Shown here: piece by piece, positions 9,184-17,623 of the stretch
Position numbering within the stretch: position 1 is the first letter of the stretch
Layout of the letters: the number at the start of each line of letters is the position of its first letter
Source: Clostridiales bacterium
Lineage (GTDB): Bacteria; Bacillota; Clostridia; Lachnospirales; Lachnospiraceae
NCBI GenBank assembly: GCA_021204045.1
Contig: JAJQAA010000048.1
Coordinates: 28,438-92,437 of the forward strand
Direction: 5' to 3'
Length of the DNA: 64,000 bases
The notes under the pieces: generated by a model
What the model was told of the DNA's origin: nothing
The model's input: only the letters and a program-made list of their open reading frames with translations
The model's database searches: none
Position numbers and translations under genes: made by a program

Positions 9184-10062
9184 ATGCATCGATTTTTGCG
9201 GAGCATCGGTTTTGGAAAATATCAGGGGAAAAAGGAAATTGCAAGACTTCTTGACGAGCTTGCGCAGACCGGATTGCAGCAGCGGATTCAGATAGAACCG
9301 GACGCGAATCTGTGCGAGATTCGCGCGGAAGTCGCGGAAGGGATGGGACTTGCCATCGTGGGAGAGACGGATGAAAAAGGGAACTTCCACCGGGAATATT
9401 ATTATCCTTATTTGATTGGGAGAGATATGTCCTCGCAGGCGGATTGTTCCATTCAGAGACACACGGAAAAAGAAACCTACGGCGGTCTCCTGGATGAGAG
9501 CCGGGTGGGAATTTCGCTGATTTTTTATCTGGATAATGCGTTGGAATATCGGGAGCGTGGGCTGGATCATTTATCACAGCAGGTGACATCGGTGAACCTG
9601 ACCGGACTGGCGGCGGAGGGGAAAATCCTTTTACCGCTACATCGGACGAAGAAACAGCTGGAGCGAGCCAAAGTGGCGGCAAAGGACCGCAACAGTCTGG
9701 TCGAGGCGGCGCGCAACGGCGATGAGGAAGCGATGGAGACATTGACGATGGAGGATATTGATCTGTATTCCCAGATTTCACGGCGGGTAATGAAGGAAGA
9801 TATTTATTCGATTGTCGACTCCAGCTTCATGCCAAATGGGATCGAATGTGATCAGTATTCGATCGTCGGCGAGATCACGAAAGTAGAATTGCTGACGAAC
9901 CGCGTGACGGAGGAGCAGGTTTATAATCTTACATTGAACTGCAATGATATCATTTTTCATGTCGGTATCTCCCGCGCGGATCTGATCGGCGAACCTATGC
10001 CGGGGCGGCGTTTTAAAGGGCAGATCTGGATGCAGGGAGTAGTGAAGTTTTCGGAAGAATGA
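9184..10062 (+). CDS. DUF3881 family protein
   Basis: A conserved cytoplasmic protein seen almost only in Lachnospiraceae; function unknown. The N-terminus MHRFLRSIGFGKYQ and the segment GLAIVGETDEKGNFHREYYYPYL match the family as I remember it. There is no signal peptide or membrane segment; the C-terminal 60 residues look like an OB- or beta-rich fold (IVGEITKVELLTNRVTEEQVYNL). 292 aa. An in-frame extension upstream runs through the promoter and is rejected. Monocistronic; converges with the MATE gene. Confidence 0.75.
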   Translation: MHRFLRSIGFGKYQGKKEIARLLDELAQTGLQQRIQIEPDANLCEIRAEVAEGMGLAIVGETDEKGNFHREYYYPYLIGRDMSSQADCSIQRHTEKETYGGLLDESRVGISLIFYLDNALEYRERGLDHLSQQVTSVNLTGLAAEGKILLPLHRTKKQLERAKVAAKDRNSLVEAARNGDEEAMETLTMEDIDLYSQISRRVMKEDIYSIVDSSFMPNGIECDQYSIVGEITKVELLTNRVTEEQVYNLTLNCNDIIFHVGISRADLIGEPMPGRRFKGQIWMQGVVKFSEE

Positions 10063-10103
10063 CGTTTTCCCTGACGATTTTTTGTTCCCTGAAAACGGTT
10101 GTT

Positions 10104-11444
10104 TCAGGAGTCAGCGTTGGTTTGGCACCAGTATCCGCGGCGGTAAAAACAGAGAGAAATCAAGGTGGCAATGGACCAGCCGATCGGCCACGCGCACCAG
10201 ATGCCGGTCGAGCCCAAGGCGGTTTTTGACAATATTGTCGAGAGGACGACGCGAAGGATCAGGTCGGTAAAGGTGGAGAACATAAATGGATTCATCATAC
10301 CGGCGCCGCGCAGGATCGCGTCGGAGACCAGCTTGGACGCGACGACAAAATAAAACGGGGCGAGGATGCGCAGATGAATAGTACCCGTGTCAATCGCGGA
10401 GCCGACGGCAGAGTCCATAAACAGAAAGAGCAGCTGTCGACCGGCAAGGAAATAGAGCAGAGCCAGCGGTACGCACAGCATCCAGACAAGCCGGATGCCG
10501 GCCCGGAAGCCATCTCTGACCCGGGGAAGTTTTCCGGCTCCGATATTTTGCGCAGTATAATTGGAAATGCCGTTGGCCAGGGTTGTCAGGGAAGTGATAA
10601 CCAGATTATTTAATTTGACGGCGGCGGCATACCCGGCGATGACGCTGGCTCCAAAACCGTTGATGGTACTCTGAATGATGATATTGCCAACCGAGACGAA
10701 ACTTTGCTGAAGCGTGCTGGGGATGGCAACGGCCGCGATTTGACGAAAGAGCCGCCAGGAAAATAAGGCTGTGCGCTTGTTTACGTGGATCTGGCGCAGC
10801 CGTCGCAAAACCACAAAAATTGCCAGCACGCAGCTGACGCCCTGACAGAGGAACGTCGCCCAGGCCACGCCGGATATCCCCATGTGGAATTGCGTGACGA
10901 ACAGGATATCGACGAGAATGTTCGAGGTGGAAGACGCGGCGAGAAAGATAAACGGCGTTCGTGAATCACCCAGAGCGGAAAAGATTCCATTGGCGATATT
11001 ATAAAAGAACATGAAGGGCAGACCGAGCATGTAAATGTCCAGATACAGAGCGGAGTCATTCATAAGCTCCGATGGTGTGTGAATGAGCGAAAGTAGTTTT
11101 CTGCTGCCCAAAAAGCCAAACAGCATCAGCAGGGCACAGAGGATGGCGCTACTAATCATCGAGGTATATACGGCGGTTTTCATCTGGCCGTAATCTTTTG
11201 CGCCAAAAAGCCGTGAGGTGACGACAGAGCAGCCGATATTGCAGCCAAAAGCAAACGCGATGAAAATCAATGTGATCTCATAGCTGTTGCCTACGGCCGC
11301 GAGGGCATTCTCGCCGATAAATTTGCCGGCGACAAGGCTGTCCGCGATATTATAGAGCTGCTGGAAAATAACGCTACCAAACAGCGGAAGACAGAATTGC
11401 CAGAGTACCTGCTCCGGTTTGCCGACGGTTAAATCTTTGTTCAT
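10104..11444 (-). CDS. MATE family efflux transporter
   Basis: Cation-coupled multidrug or metabolite exporter with 12 predicted membrane helices in two repeats (QLYNIADSLVAGKFIGENALAAVG near residues 29-52 is the classic first-repeat motif; the second-repeat equivalent is around SVGNIIIQSTINGFGASVIAGY). 446 aa, full length. AAAGGAG precedes the ATG. It is divergent from a LysR regulator with an operator between them, so the regulator probably controls it. Substrate unknown. A fragment of another MATE gene lies at 24425. Confidence 0.9.
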   Translation of the reverse strand: MNKDLTVGKPEQVLWQFCLPLFGSVIFQQLYNIADSLVAGKFIGENALAAVGNSYEITLIFIAFAFGCNIGCSVVTSRLFGAKDYGQMKTAVYTSMISSAILCALLMLFGFLGSRKLLSLIHTPSELMNDSALYLDIYMLGLPFMFFYNIANGIFSALGDSRTPFIFLAASSTSNILVDILFVTQFHMGISGVAWATFLCQGVSCVLAIFVVLRRLRQIHVNKRTALFSWRLFRQIAAVAIPSTLQQSFVSVGNIIIQSTINGFGASVIAGYAAAVKLNNLVITSLTTLANGISNYTAQNIGAGKLPRVRDGFRAGIRLVWMLCVPLALLYFLAGRQLLFLFMDSAVGSAIDTGTIHLRILAPFYFVVASKLVSDAILRGAGMMNPFMFSTFTDLILRVVLSTILSKTALGSTGIWCAWPIGWSIATLISLCFYRRGYWCQTNADS

Positions 11445-11504
11445 GTTGCGATTCTCCTTTTGTTGTCTTGTGTATTCCGGCCTGACAAACTTCCGGGCAG
11501 AGTG

Positions 11505-11533
11505 TTGAAAAATCTCTGCCCCTCGGATATTAT
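11505..11533 (+). promoter_or_regulatory. Promoter of the LysR-type gene
   Basis: TTGAAA at 11505-11510, 17-bp spacer, TATTAT at 11528-11533; transcription would start near 11540, upstream of the palindrome, which would then sit in the early transcribed region. Confidence 0.6.
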
Positions 11534-11564
11534 ACTTAGGACGGAGCCAGGTGTAAAAATCGAA

Positions 11565-11596
11565 ATTGATATAGTAGCCATATCAATTTGATATGG
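11565..11596. promoter_or_regulatory. LysR-type operator: perfect 19-bp palindrome plus half-site
   Basis: CCATATCAATTTGATATGG (11578-11596) is a perfect palindrome around one central base and contains the T-N11-A pattern of LysR-family boxes. A further ATTGATAT half-site lies at 11565-11572. It is 27 bp before the LysR start codon and 130 bp before the divergent MATE start. Confidence 0.75.
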
Positions 11597-11622
11597 TTGT
11601 TGCTTTCGTGAGGGATATGACG

Positions 11623-12585
11623 ATGGCGGTTACTTACGATTATTATCGGATTTTTTATTATGTGGCGAAATATCAGAGCTTTACCCAGGCAGCAAAGGTG
11701 CTGTTGAACAGTCAGCCCAATATTACCCGGGCAATGAATAATCTGGAGCAGGAGCTGGGCTGCCGTCTGTTTTTGCGTTCTCATCGCGGTGTGACGCTCA
11801 CACCGGAGGGTGAATTGCTCTTTGCCCGCGTTAACGTGGCGCAGGAGCAATTGCAGCTGGGCGAAGAGGAACTGATGAGTGCCAAATCTCTGCGAAGCGG
11901 TTCTATTTCGATCGGATGCAGTGAAATTGCCCTGCATGGGCTGCTGCTGCAGGTGTTGCAGCGGTTTCAGAAAAAATATCCGGGTGTGCGGCTCCATATT
12001 TCCAATCAGTCTACAAGCCAGGCGCTGGCGGCGCTTAAGAACAGTCTGGTGGAGCTTGCTGTTGTGGCGATGCCACTGCAGACGGAAGTGAAGCCTCCGC
12101 TGCGAGTGACAAAGCTGCGCCGATTTCAGGAAATTCTGGTGGGCGGACCGCGTTTTGCCGCCCTTGCCGCTCAGAAAATGAACTTTGACGAAATCGCAAA
12201 TTATCCGCTGATTTTACATGATAAGGATACCTGGTCTTATGATTTCTATAACCGCCTGTTTGCGGAGCACGGTCTGGCGCTGCGGCCGGACATAGAGGTG
12301 GCGACGACCGATCAGATCCTGCTTATGGTTGAGCATGATCTTGGGATTGGTTTTCTTCCCGCTTTTTTCGTGCAGGAAGCGATTGCCAGGGGCGCGGTGT
12401 ATGAAATCCCCCTGAAAGAGCCGGTTCCGGAACGCTGCATCTGTCTGGTACAAGACCACAGCCGACCGAGGGGAAGCGTGGTCATGAAAATGGAGGAGAT
12501 GCTGATGGAAGGTACGGCAGCAGACGTAGTAGAAGTCACGGAAGAAGCCGCAGTAAGAAGCTGCAACAGGGGATTTTTCGCTTGA
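11623..12585 (+). CDS. LysR family transcriptional regulator
   Basis: N-terminal winged helix-turn-helix (residues about 3-62: YYRIFYYVAKYQSFTQAAKVLLNSQPNITR) and a substrate-binding-like effector domain. Start chosen at ATG 11623, eight bases after GAGGGAT; ATGs at 11593 and 11617 are in frame but have worse spacing and the first lies in the operator. 320 aa is slightly longer than usual, with an acidic, probably disordered tail after residue 295. Divergent to the MATE gene, its likely target. The promoter of tRNA-Arg begins within its last codons. Confidence 0.9.
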   Translation: MAVTYDYYRIFYYVAKYQSFTQAAKVLLNSQPNITRAMNNLEQELGCRLFLRSHRGVTLTPEGELLFARVNVAQEQLQLGEEELMSAKSLRSGSISIGCSEIALHGLLLQVLQRFQKKYPGVRLHISNQSTSQALAALKNSLVELAVVAMPLQTEVKPPLRVTKLRRFQEILVGGPRFAALAAQKMNFDEIANYPLILHDKDTWSYDFYNRLFAEHGLALRPDIEVATTDQILLMVEHDLGIGFLPAFFVQEAIARGAVYEIPLKEPVPERCICLVQDHSRPRGSVVMKMEEMLMEGTAADVVEVTEEAAVRSCNRGFFA

Positions 12586-12610
12586 CGGGGGGAGTGTTTG
12601 CTAATATAAT
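12582..12610 (+). promoter_or_regulatory. Strong promoter of tRNA-Arg
   Basis: TTGACG at 12582-12587, 17-bp spacer, TATAAT at 12605-12610, 12 bp before the tRNA. It overlaps the stop of the LysR gene. Confidence 0.75.
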
Positions 12611-12622
12611 AAGTGCGTGCAA

Positions 12623-12696
12623 GTCTCCGTAGCTCAGCAGGATAGAGCGTTCGCCTCCTAAGCGAAAGGCCGGGTGTTCGAATCACCTCGGGGACG
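12623..12696 (+). tRNA. tRNA-Arg (anticodon CCT)
   Basis: 74 nt with all four arms: acceptor GTCTCCG/CGGGGAC, D-arm GCTC/GAGC, anticodon arm TTCGC-CTCCTAA-GCGAA giving CCT, and T-arm with TTCGAAT. The CCA end is not encoded. It reads AGG codons. An intrinsic terminator follows. Confidence 0.97.
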
Positions 12697-12705
12697 GCCC
12701 GGAAA

Positions 12706-12740
12706 GGTTGAAAGCTCAAGGTTTTCAGCCTTTTCTTCTT
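12706..12740 (+). terminator. Intrinsic terminator of tRNA-Arg
   Basis: Stem GGTTGAAA / TTTCAGCC with a T-rich tail TTTTCTTCTT. Confidence 0.75.
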
Positions 12741-12815
12741 TCTCAGAACAGAATGTTTTCAGTTCATTATTTTTCAAATCTACAACAGTTTTCATACCTT
12801 ATCAGATTTGGACTC

Positions 12816-13244
12816 GTGTTAAAAAAACGCAAATTAGCCAGCTAATGTCACAAGCCGGAAGTGATTGGCATCACACTGGACGAGCATGGATGGGCAAATG
12901 TGGACGAGTTGATTGCGGGAATCAACCAGACGCGCCCATTGACAATGGAGACCCTGGAGCAGGTAACGCCGCCGGAAATCCTGTATCATGGAACCGGAGA
13001 AAAATCGGTTGCTTTGATAGATGTACAGGGATTACTCCCAATGTCGCGATTGTATGTGCATCTGTCCGGAGACAGTGATACTGCCAGGAAAGTTGGACAG
13101 CGCCATAGAAGACCGGTAATTTACCGGGTGTTTAGCGGCAAAATGTATGAGGACGGGATCTCCTTTTACCGGAGTGTCAACGGCGTGTGGCTGACAAAGG
13201 TGGTTCCGGTGAAATATTTTGAAAAAATGAGTACAGAGGAGTAG
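12816..13244 (+). pseudogene. kptA: RNA 2'-phosphotransferase (KptA/Tpt1) remnant
   Basis: Readable KptA homology, but damaged twice. The start (GTG 12816, MLKKRKLAS) meets an in-frame TAA at 12843, where the family has a short hydrophobic stretch and a catalytic arginine of the LRHKPE motif; here the sequence gives CHKPE. After GITLDEHGWANVDEL the protein jumps from METLEQV straight to TPPEILYHGT: about 45 residues containing the catalytic GHS segment are missing. The end (YVHLSGD, GVWLTKVVP) is well kept. KptA removes the 2'-phosphate from spliced RNA with NAD; this copy lacks the residues needed. A 127-aa fragment could still be translated from GTG 12861. Confidence 0.75.
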
Positions 13245-13246
13245 TG

Positions 13247-13489
13247 ATGGTTATGCTGTCAGAACCAATTATTACAATCGATGTGCATGGCATGACGGTA
13301 GAAAAGGCACTGGAAGTCATTCAGAAAAAGGTGAATGCCGCAGGAAGCGCGGTGTATGAGGTTCGGGTGATCCATGGCTTTCACGGTGGCACGAGAATAC
13401 GATCTGCGGTTAAAGAGGAGTTTGGCTATGGAAGGGAACCGAAGGTAAAGCGGTGCAGCCAGGGGATAACGAAGGAATTACCCGGCTGA
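13247..13489 (+). CDS. Small Smr-domain protein
   Basis: An 80-aa protein that is little more than one Smr (MutS2 C-terminal) domain: IDVHGMTVEKALEVI carries the DxHGxT motif near residues 11-16 and VIHGFHGG is the second conserved loop. Smr domains bind or nick branched DNA or act on RNA in ribosome rescue; the stand-alone short form has no fixed role. Start: ATG 13247, five bases after AGAGGAG. It follows the kptA remnant by 2 bp, so both were one operon. The tail after FGYGREPKVKRC is not domain-like. Confidence 0.75.
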   Translation: MVMLSEPIITIDVHGMTVEKALEVIQKKVNAAGSAVYEVRVIHGFHGGTRIRSAVKEEFGYGREPKVKRCSQGITKELPG

Positions 13490-13555
13490 TTCTGAAAGAA
13501 TTATATTAAGCAGCACCGACACAATCAAAGAATAGAATGATGATACATAGCTCAC

Positions 13556-13747
13556 ATGACCGCGTACCGGAAATCCGGATACAGCAAAAAGAAAGCCTAT
13601 GCGGACTACCGCAGCGCCCGGAAAGAAATGCAGGATTATCTTATTGCACGGAAGAATATCAAAGTGATCCTGGGAATGGATCAGGATCAGATTCACGAGG
13701 CAAAGCAGGAAAACTGTATCAGGTTGCCGATCTGTTTTCCTATATGA
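13556..13747 (+). pseudogene. Relaxase C-terminal remnant
   Basis: The stretch YRKSGYSKKKAYADYRSA and following residues (KEMQDYLIARKNIKVILGM) resemble the last part of MobA-type relaxases of clostridial ICEs, where a longer segment normally separates GYSKK from the KKKAYADYR helix. I read it as a tail with an internal deletion. No nicking domain remains. Homology is from memory and the piece is short, so moderate confidence. It marks a vanished mobilisable element next to tRNA-Arg. Confidence 0.45.
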
Positions 13748-13839
13748 AGGAGCGGCAGGAGACCTTTGAGGTTCGGTTTGACTGGGTGTTCCTGCACTGC
13801 ACGAATGTAATTTTCGTCTGCGATTTTCAGAAATGTCGG

Positions 13840-14313
13840 ATGAATGAGATCCCGCTGACCGACGGAGCGGGCGCGTTTCTGGCCTCGGAGTCGGAGCGCC
13901 TGCGTCATGACAGCGCCTGGGCGCGGGGAACTTCTCTCGAGGGATATGCGATTCAGGTGCTGCGCGCGACGAAGCTCTGGCAGCAGGCAGGTGCGTACTA
14001 TGTCCGCATCCACGGCATGAAGCGTCAGCACCGAATTCCACTGGAGCGGGAGTTTGACGAAAACGACTGCCCGGATACCCGTTACCTGGTTCTCCTCGAT
14101 CAGAACTATCCCATGGGGACCTGCCGCCTGTTTCCCGTGGCAGCGGACGCTATGGAGATCGGCCGTGTGGTTGTGCTGGAGGCTTACCGCGGACGGGGTC
14201 TGGGGAAGCTTCTGATCCGAGAGGCTGAGAAGTGGATCGCCGAGTTGGGATATTCGCGGGCGATTCTGGAGAGCCGCGACGTGGCGGTGTCGTTTTATGA
14301 AAAGCTGAGTTAG
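13840..14313 (+). pseudogene. GNAT acetyltransferase, truncated and probably frameshifted
   Basis: From about 13951 the reading frame encodes a GNAT N-acetyltransferase: QQAGAYYVRIHGMKRQHRIP, then IGRVVVLEAYRGRGLGKLLI (acetyl-CoA loop R/Q-x-x-G-x-G/A) and AILESRDVAVSFYEKLS. Family members continue about 25-30 residues past FYEKLGY; here a stop follows FYEKLS. A GAGGG site with ATG at 13946 is one base out of frame with the domain (ATG-CGATT rather than ATG-xCG-ATT), suggesting a lost base at the true start. Residues encoded by 13840-13945 have no recognisable homology. Probably non-functional. Confidence 0.55.
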
Positions 14314-14328
14314 CATTAAACCAGGTCC

Positions 14329-15036
14329 TTAGCCAGACGTCCGTGAACCATCACAGACCGGATCGGATTCGCATATCTCCAGGCAATACCCAAGGCCGCG
14401 GAATGTCATGATTTTTACATTGGAACCGATCGAGCTTAGATTTTTCCGCAACAGAAATATATTATCCCCCACGCAGCCTTCCGCGGCCCCGGAATCGTAC
14501 TCTCTGATCTGCTCGAGAAGCCGCTCCTTTGAGATAATGTCATTTTTATCCCGCATCAAAGATCGCATAATCAGAAATCTTTTCTGGGAAAGGTGGACGC
14601 TGCGTCTGCCGCAAAGCATTGTGCCCGTCGGCAGATCCAGCGAAATATTCCCCATCATCAGCTGGCCGACCCGCTTTTCCTGACGGCAAATCAGAGAATA
14701 AACGCAGGACAGCAGCTCGTCTCTATCAAATTCTTTTGCCAGATGGTAATCCGCCCCGACCGTCAGCCCATAGATCCGTTCCTTTGGCCCGCATTCCGCG
14801 CTGAGCATGACAATCGGCATATTATAATTTTTCTGCCGCAGCCTGCGCGTCAGTTCATAACCATCCAATCCTGGCAGATCGGCATCCAGGATTACCAGAT
14901 CATAGATACCGGACAAGGCGTAGTTTAACCCCTTTTCTCCGTCCCTTATGATTTTTACGGCAAATCTCTTTTCTTCAAGCTGCACCTTCAGCTGGCCGGC
15001 GACCGCCGTTTCTTTCTCAATAATCAGTATTTTCAT
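14329..15036 (-). CDS. OmpR-family response regulator at the end of the efflux operon
   Basis: Receiver domain (residues 1-115) with phospho-acceptor aspartate in VILDADLPGLDGYE and an OmpR/PhoB winged helix at the C-terminus (LSQKRFLIMRSLMRDKNDIISKERLL). The usual KPF after the receiver lysine reads KEF, and the start is MKILIIEKETA rather than the common ILIVEDD form, so acidic-pocket residues are altered. 235 aa. An ATG at 15048 (four residues longer) is possible. It follows the TolC-like gene by about 14 bp on the same strand, without a kinase; an orphan regulator, perhaps modulated by the kinase at 22872 or acting unphosphorylated. Confidence 0.85.
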   Translation of the reverse strand: MKILIIEKETAVAGQLKVQLEEKRFAVKIIRDGEKGLNYALSGIYDLVILDADLPGLDGYELTRRLRQKNYNMPIVMLSAECGPKERIYGLTVGADYHLAKEFDRDELLSCVYSLICRQEKRVGQLMMGNISLDLPTGTMLCGRRSVHLSQKRFLIMRSLMRDKNDIISKERLLEQIREYDSGAAEGCVGDNIFLLRKNLSSIGSNVKIMTFRGLGYCLEICESDPVCDGSRTSG

Positions 15037-15050
15037 ACGCAACCCCATGT

Positions 15051-16349
15051 TTAATCCAGATTCATAATCCCCCGCATGGCCCAGTCGTACGTCTCCATCG
15101 CCTGCAGCAGGTTTAGCTGTGATGACTGGTACGCAGCTTCCTTCTGGAGGTATTTTACTTCCTCTTCCAGGTATTCTGACTGCGACAGCATTCCCATCCG
15201 ATATTTGTTCTGCGCGTTATTCCAGCCAATCGACGCGCTCTGGTAGCCGTTTTTTGCTGCCTCGTAAGCCGTTTTTGCACTCTGGACATTCTCGTAAAGA
15301 TCGCTCATCCCAATGCGGATCTTATTTTCATACTCCGCCTCCGTGCGTGCCTTTTTATTCTTCGAAGCGATACTGTCGGTGGAACTGCTCCTTTCGCTGA
15401 TCAAGTCCTCGTTATTGCTCATTGCCTGCACCGTATCCGTTTCCAGATTATAGCTGTTAAGAGCGTTCTCATCGATCTCCGGGACCGCTCCGATCGACAT
15501 GCTCCCCTGCTCGTCCACCCCCAGGAGCAGGCACAGGCTCTTGTAGGCGCTGTCCGCACTCTCGGATGCCGATTCGGCGGAAGCGCTCATAGACAGCCAG
15601 TTATTGTAAGCCGTCAGCACATCCTGCTCGGTCGCAAGACCCGCGGACTGTTTTGCGACGGTATCCTGGTAAATACTCTGGTACAACGCTTCCGACCGGT
15701 CCGCGTATTCCGCCTGCGCCGCCGCGGCCCAATAGGAAATCATCAGGCTCTGAGCGGTACCTGTCAGCTGCTTTTCCTGTGACAGCCGTGACTTATTGGA
15801 CGAATAACCGTCCAGCCGGTATAGCATCTTTTCATAGCTTTCCACCGCCGTGGAATACACCGACTGGTATCCGGAATATTCCGCGTAATCCTCCATCTCA
15901 TCGTCATCCTGCGCGTCCAGTTTTTTTCTTCTTGCGCTGTCCCGCTCCTCTTTCAGGGTTTCCCATATCCATGTATAATCGGCCCGTGTACGCTCCGTGC
16001 TGTCCGTCAGCTCCTGGATCGACGTATTGTAATAATGAACCAGGCTTCCCAGCTCATCATAATCAATAATGGAGTCATTCAGGCGCTCTGCCGGTATCTG
16101 ATTGCCGTCTACAGCCTGATAGCTGCCGGAAACGACGATTTCGCGGTTATCCTCGTCCTCTGTCTCTGGAAGGTTATCTTCTGCGGTCTCCATACTGCCA
16201 TCTTCCGCGGTCTCCTTGTTTCCGGTTTCCATGCCGTCTTCCTCCGCCCAGGTGACCATTCCTGCCGGAGCCATCGGTAAAAGGACGGATACGGAAAACG
16301 ACACGAGCAGCGCAGCCGATATCGTTCCCCATCGGAACAAGCTTTTCAT
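15051..16349 (-). CDS. TolC-like exported coiled-coil protein (first)
   Basis: 432 aa with a signal peptide (residues about 1-35), an acidic Glu/Thr-rich linker (36-65) and a long alpha-helical body with two related halves, as in outer-membrane efflux (OEP) proteins; the ends of each half contain GLATEQDVLTAYNNW and GMLSQSEYLEEEVKYL, the repeat motif of the TolC family. A monoderm has no outer membrane, so these proteins may form a periplasm-like adaptor or wall-spanning tube. Same operon as the RND pump. Its paralogue follows upstream at 16368-17618. Confidence 0.75.
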   Translation of the reverse strand: MKSLFRWGTISAALLVSFSVSVLLPMAPAGMVTWAEEDGMETGNKETAEDGSMETAEDNLPETEDEDNREIVVSGSYQAVDGNQIPAERLNDSIIDYDELGSLVHYYNTSIQELTDSTERTRADYTWIWETLKEERDSARRKKLDAQDDDEMEDYAEYSGYQSVYSTAVESYEKMLYRLDGYSSNKSRLSQEKQLTGTAQSLMISYWAAAAQAEYADRSEALYQSIYQDTVAKQSAGLATEQDVLTAYNNWLSMSASAESASESADSAYKSLCLLLGVDEQGSMSIGAVPEIDENALNSYNLETDTVQAMSNNEDLISERSSSTDSIASKNKKARTEAEYENKIRIGMSDLYENVQSAKTAYEAAKNGYQSASIGWNNAQNKYRMGMLSQSEYLEEEVKYLQKEAAYQSSQLNLLQAMETYDWAMRGIMNLD

Positions 16350-16367
16350 ATCCTCGCCTCCGTTTCT

Positions 16368-17618
16368 TTATTCTGCGGACGCCATCCCATTCACATACCA
16401 GCGGTAGGTTTCATATGCCTGCAGAAAATCCAGTTCCGCCCTGGTGACGGCCAAGTCTTTGGCCTCGGCGTTCACGCTGTACTCGTTAAACTCATACTGG
16501 GTAATCATTCCGGCATTCCGCCTCTGTTCGGCCAGCTCCACATCACGGGCAGCCGCGGTCTGGTCGGACAATGCCTGTTCATAGGTCAGCTTCGCGGTCT
16601 GCAACGACTGGTACGCGCTGGCTACCGACACGCGCACTGCCTTTTTATTTGCCTCGATTGTCTTTAACAGGTTCTCTTTTCTGGAATCGGTCTGTGAATT
16701 GTCATATTTGCGCTGGTTGATCTGCACAGTATAATTGTTTTCCACCGCAGTTGCCTGGTCCGCTTCCAGATCAATCGCCTCCACCGCGCTCATATTCACG
16801 GAGGGGAGCGCACAGATTTCCGGATCGTCGCTGCCGCTCCAGCCCAGCATCACGATCAGGGACTGCCGCGTGCTTTCCACCTGCTGGCGCAGCGTCGCTT
16901 CCGTGTTTTCCTGGTTTTGCACGGCTTCCAGCGCGTCGAGAACCTCCGCTTCGGTCGCCATCCCTGCCTGGTTTTTTATCAGTGTCAGGTTATAGGTGTC
17001 CTCCAATGTCTCCCCGGAGGCCTCCGCCTCGGCAAGCTGCAGCTGATAATCATAGTACGCGATAAATTTGGACTGGGCGGACATCACCAGATTATCCTCC
17101 GCCTGGCTGTAGGTCAGATAATACGTATGGCTGTCTTCTATATTGTCGTCCGCCTGTTCGCGCAGGCTCTTCGCCTGCAGCTCCAGTTGCAGGTCGCTGA
17201 CCCGCTCCGACGCGGTGCTGCCGTCGCTTTTGCTGTTTTCAAGGTCATTTGCCAGCGTCAGGTACTGGTTGGAAATATCCTTTCTCGTCGTCCCATAGTC
17301 CTGGACAAAGGTCCGGTATTCGTACTGGTTGTTCTGCACCGTCACATTATATTCATGGATCAGATCCGCGATCTCGTCATACTCCAGCACGTTGTCCTGC
17401 AGCCTGCTCCATTCCTCATCCGTCCGGGAAAATTCCGGGCTGGCGGCCAGGGCGGTCAAGGGGACCGTGGTCCCCGCAACGCTTACCAGCAGCACCCACG
17501 CACAGATCCATCCGCGAATCCGTTTTCTGAATTGGGAAAGTCCGGTGCCGGACAGACGCTGTGCATATTTGTGTCTCCGCACGTTTATCTGCCGCATTTC
17601 TATTTGCCGCATTTTCAT
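16368..17618 (-). CDS. TolC-like exported coiled-coil protein (second)
   Basis: 416 aa, related to its neighbour: cationic N-terminus, hydrophobic signal segment (WICAWVLLVSVAGTTVPLTALA), then helical OEP-like halves with the motifs GMATEAEVLDALEAV and GMITQYEFNEYSVNA. The start region contains three imperfect 15-bp repeats (MRQMK, MRQIE, MRQIN). ATG 17618 lies 10 bp after AAAGGAG; a GTG at 17627 overlapping the pump stop codon is the alternative. Follows the RND gene directly. Two different TolC-like proteins in one operon suggest a hetero-oligomer or alternative partners. Confidence 0.75.
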   Translation of the reverse strand: MKMRQIEMRQINVRRHKYAQRLSGTGLSQFRKRIRGWICAWVLLVSVAGTTVPLTALAASPEFSRTDEEWSRLQDNVLEYDEIADLIHEYNVTVQNNQYEYRTFVQDYGTTRKDISNQYLTLANDLENSKSDGSTASERVSDLQLELQAKSLREQADDNIEDSHTYYLTYSQAEDNLVMSAQSKFIAYYDYQLQLAEAEASGETLEDTYNLTLIKNQAGMATEAEVLDALEAVQNQENTEATLRQQVESTRQSLIVMLGWSGSDDPEICALPSVNMSAVEAIDLEADQATAVENNYTVQINQRKYDNSQTDSRKENLLKTIEANKKAVRVSVASAYQSLQTAKLTYEQALSDQTAAARDVELAEQRRNAGMITQYEFNEYSVNAEAKDLAVTRAELDFLQAYETYRWYVNGMASAE

Positions 17619-17623
17619 CTGCC

